Assembly: GCA_035302405.1 (NCBI GenBank)
Contig: DATGSR010000093.1
Location: 1 to 8,477 of the forward strand
DNA from: CALKWS01 sp035302405
GTDB taxonomy: Bacteria; Actinomycetota; Actinomycetes; Actinomycetales; Beutenbergiaceae
DNA length: 8,477 bases
Direction of reading: 5' to 3'
Below the pieces are notes generated by a model. That model was not told the origin of the DNA and did not search any database. It saw only the letters and a program-made list of their open reading frames with translations. Every line of letters begins with the position of its first letter. The first letter of the stretch is position 1. Shown piece by piece: positions 1 through 5,714 of this stretch. The position numbers and the translations under genes were made by a program.

Positions 1-2217
1 GAGGTGTTTCTCGGCCTGCTCCAGGGCGTTGGTCAATTGGTGGGCGATCGGGCCGGCGATGTCCCCGGCCTCGATGTAGTCGGCCACATCTGACTGCAGC
101 GCGCGGACCTGCTCCACCGGTGCACCTGGGTCGGCGGCACCGTCGTCCTGGATGGTGATCGAGAACAGGTTCGTCTCATCGATTACGTAGATGGTCCCGT
201 CATCGGCGATGTCCATCCGCTTGTACGTACTGTCGTCGAGCAGGATCTGCACGTCCTTGGTGACCGGGTCGAAGGCGAAGACATCGTTGCCCGAAATCCC
301 GTAGAGCAGCCCGTCCTCCGGGTGTGCCTGGACCGTGCTGGCCAGACCCCAGGGCGATGCGCTGTTGGAGGTGCCGAGATCGTAGACGTCCAAGATCTCG
401 CCGGCCTCGGCGTCGTACTCGAACAGATGCGCGCTGTTGGTCACACCCCAAACACTGGTCCCCACCGTCACCAGTCCGGCTACGACGTCGTTGCCTTCCA
501 CGGGCACGACCGCCTCGATCACCTCACCGGCCTCGGGGTCGAAGACGACGAGATGGGCATCTTCGGGACTGTTCGCGCTGGAGAGCCCGCCCCGGATGGA
601 GGTGCCGGCATAGATGAGCCCGTCGTCTCCGAAGGTGACTGCAGCGGTGCTCTGATAATCCACCAGATCGCGGAAGGTCTCCCGGTAATCGGCCATGTCA
701 GTCAACGTCAACGCACCGCCACGGACTCCGTAATCGGAGACGGTGGCCAGCGCGGCCAGGTCACCGTCCGTGGCCTGATCGACGATCCGGTCCTGCTGTT
801 GGCCGTCGATGAGGCGGAACTGCTGGGCAGGGTTGGTGCCCCAGTCCCACTCGGCGAATGGGTCACCGGCGTGGACTATCGCGTTGCCGTAACTGCCCAC
901 CAGCAGTTGGTCCTGGAACGTCAACCATGAGTCAGCCTGGCTCGGTCCACTGATCTGCTCGGTGTCGCCCGTCGAGGGATCGAACCGCCCCAGGACACCC
1001 GGCCCGTGGTACGTGCCCATGTACACGCGCTCGTCGGCCGCAACGTGCAATGAGTGCGCGGTCAACGGGGTGCCCGGGATGGTGCCCTCGAAGAATTCGT
1101 GCGTCTGGTCATCGAGGTTGAAGGTCCAGAAGGAGCCGTCACGGTTAAGACCCACGAGCCGGTACTGAACGTCATCGCCTTCACCTGTTGCGTGCAGTTC
1201 GATGGCGCGGTGCTGGCCGGTGTCCTCCAGTCCGGTGTCGATCCATCCGGTGGCCTCCACGGAGCAGTCATTGGAGTCGAAGGCCCAGATTTCGCCCTGG
1301 GCCTTGTAGAACATCCGCCCGTCCTCGGTGGGACTGGAGAAGGGAGCGTTGAGGCTGACCGTCCTGGGGATGGCACCATCACAAACCCAGTCCCCCTCCA
1401 CGGTGTCCCAGAAGAGCGTGTTGGTGCCCCCGGAGATCCCGGGTGAGAACACGGTGGCGACCAGGTCGCCGACCAACTGCGACTTGTAGAACCGGGTGAT
1501 GTGCTCGTAGCCGGCAGGCACCTCGATCTGTGTCATCTCTCCGCTGTCGAGGTCGACGGCGACGAAGTGACCGGCCTCCATGCCAGTGCCAACGTAGGCG
1601 ACGCCGTTGTGCACCGCGAGCGCCTCGGCATAACTGTCGTCGGTGGCGAGTGAGCCGTAATCGCGCAGATCGCCGGTCTCAGGGTCATAGGAGAACAACT
1701 TGGCGTTCGGGTACGTCACGCCGTACAGCACGCCGTCCTCATCGGCCTCCAGGCTGCGCACGAGTCTTTCGCCGGCCGGGTTCTCGAAGGCGAGTTCGAT
1801 CTCATGGGTCTCGGCGTCCCAGCGGTAGTGGTTCACCCCGCTGCCGTCCCGTAGGTTGAACATCAGGCTGCCGTCGTCGAAGACGTAAGTGGCGCCCGCC
1901 AGGGTCTTCGGCGGCACTAGTTGGGTGTCGATGAGTTCGCCGGTGTCGATGTTGACCACACTGAGACTGGACGGCTCACCAGCCGCGGGCGCGTACATGA
2001 CATTGGTGCCGTCCGGCAGTGTGCCAACATCGAGGACGCTGGTGCTGACTTGCCCGGCCGCCGCCGGCCCGCGGTCGGTCACTTCGATCGACAGGTCAAG
2101 GCCATCGTCGGACGGTTGGGCCAGGGCGGCGGTGCCACCAAGACCTATGGATAGCAGTAAAGCCAGCCCCGAGGTGCCGGCGATGCGGCGTGAGGTACTG
2201 GCGGATCTGTGCGACAT
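1..2217 (-). CDS. Secreted beta-propeller protein, paralogue A, with C-terminal FIMAH-like domain (partial, 3' end outside window)
   Basis: The frame is open for 739 codons from an ATG at 2217 to the window edge, so the C-terminus is missing. The ATG is preceded by GAGGGAGA (2227-2234), about 9 nt upstream. Residues 1-33 look like a Sec signal peptide: basic MSHRSASTSRR, hydrophobic LALLLSIGLGG, and ALA|QP as the likely cleavage site. Residues about 45-690 are repeated propeller-type blades of the form LYG.TYPNAKLFSYDPETGD, including EWDWGTNPAQ and IYAGTSIRGGL. Two cysteines (in DWVCDGAI and SNDCSVEA) could form a disulfide after export. From about residue 700 the sequence becomes helical; GPIAHQLTNALEQAEKHL closely resembles FIMAH domains at the ends of actinobacterial secreted enzymes. 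It lacks the GP-repeat beta-helix of the two paralogues and is the most diverged of the three. A surface or extracellular role, perhaps in carbohydrate use, is inferred only from export and the LacI-type operators. No catalytic residues are recognised. Confidence 0.88.
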   Translation of the reverse strand, partial: MSHRSASTSRRIAGTSGLALLLSIGLGGTAALAQPSDDGLDLSIEVTDRGPAAAGQVSTSVLDVGTLPDGTNVMYAPAAGEPSSLSVVNIDTGELIDTQLVPPKTLAGATYVFDDGSLMFNLRDGSGVNHYRWDAETHEIELAFENPAGERLVRSLEADEDGVLYGVTYPNAKLFSYDPETGDLRDYGSLATDDSYAEALAVHNGVAYVGTGMEAGHFVAVDLDSGEMTQIEVPAGYEHITRFYKSQLVGDLVATVFSPGISGGTNTLFWDTVEGDWVCDGAIPRTVSLNAPFSSPTEDGRMFYKAQGEIWAFDSNDCSVEATGWIDTGLEDTGQHRAIELHATGEGDDVQYRLVGLNRDGSFWTFNLDDQTHEFFEGTIPGTPLTAHSLHVAADERVYMGTYHGPGVLGRFDPSTGDTEQISGPSQADSWLTFQDQLLVGSYGNAIVHAGDPFAEWDWGTNPAQQFRLIDGQQQDRIVDQATDGDLAALATVSDYGVRGGALTLTDMADYRETFRDLVDYQSTAAVTFGDDGLIYAGTSIRGGLSSANSPEDAHLVVFDPEAGEVIEAVVPVEGNDVVAGLVTVGTSVWGVTNSAHLFEYDAEAGEILDVYDLGTSNSASPWGLASTVQAHPEDGLLYGISGNDVFAFDPVTKDVQILLDDSTYKRMDIADDGTIYVIDETNLFSITIQDDGAADPGAPVEQVRALQSDVADYIEAGDIAGPIAHQLTNALEQAEKHL

Positions 2218-2226
2218 TAAAAGGAA

Positions 2227-2234
2227 TCTCCCTC
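2227..2234 (-). promoter_or_regulatory. Ribosome binding site of paralogue A
   Basis: On the minus strand this reads GAGGGAGA and ends 9 nt before the ATG at 2217. It supports that start, as does the signal peptide that follows directly. Confidence 0.6.
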
Positions 2235-2486
2235 GATCCATATAGAAATGGCGCCCTCGTCTGGGACCAGAGACGTGCGCCCTGGAGAGCGCCCGCGGCC
2301 GCGCGGCCGCAGGACGACCGTCTTCTGACTCAAACTGGGCCCGGGGGCGCGTGGTGTGAGCGTCTTCGTACAGGTTCGCGACGGGCTCGATACCTGTAGG
2401 CATCGTTGCCACCGCGTCGCTCGATCGTTACTACCACCAATGGTTAGAGGCGGGGATCACCCACTCGTCCTAGAAGACGCCTGAAC

Positions 2487-2500
2487 TGCAACCGGTTGTA
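2487..2500. promoter_or_regulatory. LacI-type operator candidate at the +1 region of paralogue A
   Basis: TGCAACCGGTTGTA is a palindrome with a central CG and one mismatched pair. It fits the TGCAA.CG.TTGCA pattern typical of LacI/GalR-family regulators. It starts 5 nt downstream of the candidate -10 (2506-2511) and therefore covers the expected transcription start, a repressing position. The second operator upstream of paralogue A and the matching arrangement at paralogue B strengthen the call. Confidence 0.6.
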
Positions 2501-2505
2501 ACTGG

Positions 2506-2535
2506 AACCTAAAGCCATGACGTAGAACCTGTCAA
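2506..2535 (-). promoter_or_regulatory. Promoter candidate of paralogue A (TTGACA-N18-TAGGTT)
   Basis: On the minus strand a perfect -35 TTGACA (2530-2535) is followed after 18 bp by TAGGTT (2506-2511), which fits the actinobacterial TAnnnT -10. The start would fall near 2499, inside the operator at 2487-2500. The arrangement matches the promoter of paralogue B. Confidence 0.6.
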
Positions 2536-2576
2536 GGCCCAGGTCATGGGCTTGCCTGTTGCGTACCAGGGTCGTG

Positions 2577-2590
2577 TGCAAGCGATTGCC
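2577..2590. promoter_or_regulatory. LacI-type operator candidate upstream of paralogue A promoter
   Basis: TGCAAGCGATTGCC differs at one base from the perfect palindrome found twice at 5409-5422 and 5518-5531. It lies 41 bp upstream of the -35 of paralogue A and 90 bp (centre to centre) from the operator at 2487-2500. It may be an auxiliary repressor site. Confidence 0.65.
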
Positions 2591-2676
2591 CCGTTGCGGG
2601 CATCGACCGCGAGGATCAAAGCCCGCGGCATCAGGTCCATGCAGAGAGTTGAGCAAGGTGGCGGGCTGAAGCCGCG

Positions 2677-2796
2677 CTTCGGCCGGCAAGCAGACCAGCC
2701 CTTCGGCCGGCAACCGGACCAGCCCTTCGGCCGGCGAGCAGACCAGCCCTTCGTCCGGCAACCGGACCAGCCCTTCGTCCGGCGACCTGGCCAGCC
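2677..2796. repeat. Five tandem 24-bp repeats between paralogues A and B
   Basis: Five directly abutting units start at 2677, 2701, 2725, 2749 and 2773. The unit begins CTTCGGCCGGCAA and ends GACCAGCC; units 4 and 5 have CTTCGTCCGGC instead. Neighbouring units can pair: at 2762-2782, CCGGAC and GTCCGG flank a 9-nt loop, so the array can fold into serial hairpins. The last unit runs into the palindrome at 2782-2815. There are no spacers, so this is not a CRISPR array. The 24-bp period keeps several frames open, but I see no start context for a gene. The array lies just downstream of the stop codon of paralogue B and may help end transcription. Confidence 0.85.
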
Positions 2797-2815
2797 CGCG
2801 GGCTGGCCAGGTCGC
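2782..2815 (-). terminator. Perfect 34-bp palindrome, probable terminator of paralogue B
   Basis: The palindrome is perfect over 34 bp (arms begin GCGACCTGGCCAGCC, centre between 2798 and 2799) and lies 10 nt beyond the stop codon of paralogue B. No U-tract follows, as is common for actinobacterial terminators. It overlaps the last 24-bp repeat. The fold could also act as a 3' stabiliser. Confidence 0.6.
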
Positions 2816-2825
2816 TCACCGGGAG

Positions 2826-5267
2826 TCAGGAACCCAAGTCTTGGCACTGCCCGGAGGCCGGCCCCCGTATGTTGTTCTGCTCACCGGTGGGTTGGTGTTC
2901 GTTGCCGGTGCAGGACAGCGGTCCGGAGATGGAGTTCTGCTCCAGGTGCACTCGCCCGGTTGAGTCACTGATCTGCACCGGGCCGCTGATCTGGTTGTTC
3001 AGCAACTGAACGTCCAGTGCTCCCGAGGCACGGATCGGGCCGTTGGTGTCGGAGTCGGTCAATACCAGCGAGGCGCCACTACCGACCGTGATCGGCCCGT
3101 TGATGTCAGCGTCGGTGATGCATGTCGTGCCGTCGGTGACGCGCAAGGGGCCGCGGTGAACACCGGTCATCTCCTCATCGCAGATGGGATCCGAGGCGCC
3201 CAGATGATAGCGATACACGTTGGTCTCGTCGGTGAAGAAGACATCCCCGTGGGCCACCGTGGAGCGTCGCACCCCGGAGGCGACCAATACCTCAACCTCC
3301 TGCTGGCTGCTGTCGAACCGGAACAACCGGTTTCCCGCCGCCCCGTAGAGCATGCCGTCAGCCTCGTTCAGGTCCAAGGAACTGGCACTGCCCCACACGT
3401 TGGTGTGGGGGATTCCGGAGTCGAGCACTGCGTCGAACTCATGGGCCATGACGTCGTACTCCAACAACTCGCCGGTGTCGGCCATGGCCCAGAGCCGTCC
3501 ATCCTGGTCGAACTCCAGGCTGTGGACTACCTCCGCGCCGGGAACCGGGGTGGAGGCGATGAGCCCGTCGTCGATGCTCCAGGCGAACACTTCCGCCGTC
3601 GTGGCGGTGGGTGTGGAATCCAGACCGCCGTGGATCGACGTACCGGCGTAGACGACGCCGTCGGCATAGGCGAGGTCGGTAACGCTCTGGCCCGGAACCA
3701 CATCGCGGTGGGACTCGAACTCGCCGGTGGCCGGATCCAGCAACGTCAGCGCACCGCCGAGTTCGCCGTAGTTGGGGATCGTGCCAATCGCCACTACGTC
3801 GCCGGCGCTGATCATGTGCCGTGGCCGGTCCTGCCCGGATTCTGCGCGTCCCAGGGTGAGGACGTGGGCCGGGTTGGTGCCCCAGTCCCAAGGTTCGGTG
3901 TGGTCAGTGGCGAAGAACTCCGCGTTCGGGTACGTCCCGAAAATGGTGAGGTCACCGTGTGCGGTGATCGAATCGGCCTGTTCGGGCCCGTCCAGTTGGG
4001 TGATCGTGTTCGTGGCAGGATCCACCGCGGCGAGCACCCCGGGGCTGAGGTAGGCGCCGATATAGACCTGTCCGTCCCCGCCTTCGGCGATGGACATCGT
4101 GGTAACGGGTGCGCCCTGGGCGTCGGCGAGGATTACGTCGGCATGGCCGGTCTGGAGGTTCAGTCGCCAGATCCGCCCATCGGCGCGTACCCCCACCAGC
4201 GAGGAGCCGGGGAACTCTTGCGTGCCGAGATCTGCGAGGAACACCTGACTGGTCGCGCCGAGTTCGTCGGCGATGGTCGAATCGAGAACGTCGATCTGCG
4301 TCGTAGTTCGCTCGTTCACGTCGTAGGCCCAGACGTCGTTCTGGCCATCGAGATAGTAGAAGTTACCGTCCTCGGCGTCGGCGGTGTAGTGCCACATCCC
4401 TCGCACGTCCAGGGCATCGACCCACTCGGAGCCATCGTGCAGATGGGCGGTCATCCCGTCGACCGCGCGGTGGGAGACGATCCGCACGTCCCCGTACTTC
4501 TCGATGCGCTGGATGAATTCACCGCCGGCGGCAACCGGTTCGGGTAGGTCGACTGGAGCGACTGAACCTTCCTCGGGGTTCATAAGGTGCAGTTGGGCGG
4601 GGGTGCCGGAACCGACCCACACGCCGTCGTCATCGGCGTCCAAGCCCCAGGCGTAGTCGCCTTCTGGCGCGATTCGGCCGTACTCGGTGATCTCCTGCGA
4701 CTGGAGGTCCATGGCGAACAGGTTGGCGTTCGGATAGGTGGTGCCGTACAGCGTCTGCTCGTGGGTGTCCAGAGTGCGCAACATCTGCTCACCGGCGATG
4801 CCGGTGGCCACTTGCGACAGTTCCTGCACTTCGGGGTCATACCGCCACAGTGAGCCGTCGTTGGGGCTGCGAACGCTGAAATACACCACGCCGTCATCGG
4901 CCACGGTGATCGATGAGGCCACCGAGTATGGGGCTAGGTGGTAACTGTCGAGCAGGTCACCGGTGCGAAGGTCGACCATGTTGAAACTCACCGGTTCCCC
5001 GTCGGAGAACAGGTACGCCACCGGGGTGCCGTCGGACAGCTCTCCGACGGCGGAGAGGCGTACGTTCACAGACTGCATGGCCACCCCGAGGTCGGTCACC
5101 TCGCCCTCGTCGTGCACGTCCTGGGCGCCCTGGGGGGCCGCCGCTTGCAGTGTCGCATGCGCTGTTGTGGCGCCTGCCCCCAAAGCCAGCGCGGCGCTCA
5201 GGGTGGCGATGAGGCCGAGACGGGTCCCGGCGGTGAGCCGGTGACTTCGATTGGTGTGGGTGACCAA
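2826..5267 (-). CDS. Secreted beta-propeller protein, paralogue B, with C-terminal GP-repeat beta-helix
   Basis: Complete, 813 aa. I place the start at TTG 5267 because GAGGAG (5274-5279) lies 6 nt upstream and a signal peptide follows: MVTHTNRSHRL, then LGLIATLSAALALGAG, cleavage near AHA|TL at residue 38. The frame stays open to 5522, but that extension would cross the promoter and operator. Residues about 60-690 form many propeller-like blades, enough for two propellers in tandem (inference), with landmarks LYGTTYPNANLF, WDWGTNPAH, IPNYGELGGAL and YAGTSIHGGLDSTP. Residues 696-813 are a different fold: six turns, each with a GP pair every 18-20 residues, read as a small right-handed beta-helix. 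The only four cysteines of the mature protein are here (696, 716, 786, 808), which suggests two disulfides capping the helix. It is divergently paired with paralogue C, its nearest relative in the window. No enzyme active site is recognised. A binding or lyase-like role on an extracellular polymer is possible but unproven. Confidence 0.9.
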   Translation of the reverse strand: MVTHTNRSHRLTAGTRLGLIATLSAALALGAGATTAHATLQAAAPQGAQDVHDEGEVTDLGVAMQSVNVRLSAVGELSDGTPVAYLFSDGEPVSFNMVDLRTGDLLDSYHLAPYSVASSITVADDGVVYFSVRSPNDGSLWRYDPEVQELSQVATGIAGEQMLRTLDTHEQTLYGTTYPNANLFAMDLQSQEITEYGRIAPEGDYAWGLDADDDGVWVGSGTPAQLHLMNPEEGSVAPVDLPEPVAAGGEFIQRIEKYGDVRIVSHRAVDGMTAHLHDGSEWVDALDVRGMWHYTADAEDGNFYYLDGQNDVWAYDVNERTTTQIDVLDSTIADELGATSQVFLADLGTQEFPGSSLVGVRADGRIWRLNLQTGHADVILADAQGAPVTTMSIAEGGDGQVYIGAYLSPGVLAAVDPATNTITQLDGPEQADSITAHGDLTIFGTYPNAEFFATDHTEPWDWGTNPAHVLTLGRAESGQDRPRHMISAGDVVAIGTIPNYGELGGALTLLDPATGEFESHRDVVPGQSVTDLAYADGVVYAGTSIHGGLDSTPTATTAEVFAWSIDDGLIASTPVPGAEVVHSLEFDQDGRLWAMADTGELLEYDVMAHEFDAVLDSGIPHTNVWGSASSLDLNEADGMLYGAAGNRLFRFDSSQQEVEVLVASGVRRSTVAHGDVFFTDETNVYRYHLGASDPICDEEMTGVHRGPLRVTDGTTCITDADINGPITVGSGASLVLTDSDTNGPIRASGALDVQLLNNQISGPVQISDSTGRVHLEQNSISGPLSCTGNEHQPTGEQNNIRGPASGQCQDLGS

Positions 5268-5273
5268 TGACAA

Positions 5274-5279
5274 CTCCTC
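5274..5279 (-). promoter_or_regulatory. Ribosome binding site that fixes the TTG start of paralogue B
   Basis: GAGGAG on the minus strand lies 6 nt before TTG 5267. An in-frame TTG at 5273 directly abuts this site and is too close to be used. No ATG or GTG lies between here and the signal peptide. Confidence 0.7.
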
Positions 5280-5408
5280 AGATGGGTTGGGATGAAAAGG
5301 TGGGCGAGTCAGGACCGTGCGGGACGTGCTGCCCGGGTGCAGGGTTAGTGGCGTCGACCCCTCCGATCTCCGGTGATCGCGCTGCGCTGTCGGCAGCCTC
5401 TGGCACTC

Positions 5409-5422
5409 TGCAAGCGATTGCA
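5409..5422. promoter_or_regulatory. LacI-type operator (perfect palindrome) at the promoter of paralogue B
   Basis: TGCAAGCGATTGCA is a perfect 14-bp palindrome apart from its central G/A position pair, which reads TGCAATCGCTTGCA on the other strand. It has the central CG typical of LacI/GalR operators. It overlaps the last base of the -10 of paralogue B and covers the expected start near 5415, so a bound repressor would block transcription. An identical copy lies at 5518-5531. Confidence 0.75.
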
Positions 5423-5450
5423 GCCTATTGAGGTGACGCCATCGTGTCAA
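5422..5450 (-). promoter_or_regulatory. Promoter of paralogue B (TTGACA-N17-TAGGCT)
   Basis: A perfect -35 TTGACA (5445-5450) and TAGGCT (5422-5427), which fits TAnnnT, are separated by an ideal 17 bp on the minus strand. The start would lie near 5415, giving a leader of about 148 nt before the TTG codon. Confidence 0.7.
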
Positions 5451-5511
5451 CGCTGACCCCGGGCGGTATGGCCAGGCCTTTCTCGCTCGCCGCCCCGCGC
5501 GAGTGGTCCCC

Positions 5512-5540
5512 TTGACGTGCAAGCGATTGCATGGAACTCT
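5512..5540 (+). promoter_or_regulatory. Promoter candidate of paralogue C (TTGACG-N17-AACTCT)
   Basis: TTGACG (5512-5517) is a good -35. At 17 bp the -10 would be AACTCT, which keeps only the conserved A2 and T6, so this half is weak. The spacer begins exactly with the operator at 5518-5531, which makes this arrangement more believable. A start near 5547 would leave a leader of about 168 nt. That leader holds two copies of CGCCCGGGTGC (5605-5615 and 5619-5629). Confidence 0.45.
5518..5531. promoter_or_regulatory. LacI-type operator, second identical copy, in the spacer of the promoter of paralogue C
   Basis: TGCAAGCGATTGCA is identical to the site at 5409-5422; the centres are 109 bp apart. 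It occupies the first 14 of 17 spacer bases between the candidate -35 and -10 of paralogue C. It also lies 67 bp upstream of the -35 of paralogue B, so one repressor could control both divergent genes, possibly with both sites bound together. Confidence 0.75.
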
Positions 5541-5697
5541 GATCTGTCATCGACGGGCCAACGGCCATGGAGCCGGCGTGGTGGATCCCACAGAGCCCGC
5601 GATGCGCCCGGGTGCCGACGCCCGGGTGCGGCTTCGCGAGCAGCGCACCCGCGAACTAGTTGTGGCGCCTACCCGCGCCCCGTTCTATGCGCGATTC

Positions 5698-5704
5698 AAG
5701 GAGG
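5698..5704 (+). promoter_or_regulatory. Ribosome binding site that fixes the GTG start of paralogue C
   Basis: AAGGAGG is a near-perfect Shine-Dalgarno sequence ending 10 nt before GTG 5715. That is a slightly long gap, but no other ATG, GTG or TTG in frame lies closer, and a signal peptide starts there. Confidence 0.7.
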
Positions 5705-5714
5705 CATCGTCATC

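Larger units (their letters stand above)
2218..2500 (-). other. Long 5' leader of paralogue A with GC-rich hairpins
   Basis: If the promoter at 2506-2535 is used, the transcript has an untranslated leader of about 280 nt. It contains an imperfect hairpin at 2250-2281 (GGCGC pairs with GCGCC, CGTCT pairs with AGACG) that ends about 15 nt before the ribosome binding site. It also contains a perfect 16-bp palindrome at 2295-2310 (GCGGCCGCGCGGCCGC). I see no riboswitch class I recognise and no convincing small gene. The leader may influence translation or mRNA stability, but that is inference. Confidence 0.35.

Noticed and set aside
2677..2796. CRISPR array
   Set aside because: The 24-bp units abut directly with no spacers, and no cas genes are present.
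2546..2971. Open frame encoding repeated DQPF octapeptides across the 24-bp repeats
   Set aside because: A repeat period divisible by three keeps all frames open automatically. There is no ribosome binding site, and the frame overlaps the terminator palindrome and the 3' end of paralogue B.
3156..4547. 463-codon open frame on the plus strand opposite paralogue B, and similar ones at 322-930 (plus) and 6420-7334 (minus)
   Set aside because: They mirror the codon structure of the real genes on the other strand in GC-rich DNA. They have no ribosome binding site, signal peptide or recognisable domain, while the opposing frames are conserved among three paralogues.
5332..5629. CCCGGGTGC repeated at 5332-5340, 5607-5615 and 5621-5629 as a second operator class
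   Set aside because: The copies have no consistent spacing to promoters, and short GC-rich words recur often in such DNA.
5268..5714. N-terminal extensions of B (to 5522) and C (to 5517)
   Set aside because: They overlap each other, cross the promoters and operators, and would place clear signal peptides in the interior. Strong Shine-Dalgarno sites support the TTG and GTG starts instead.
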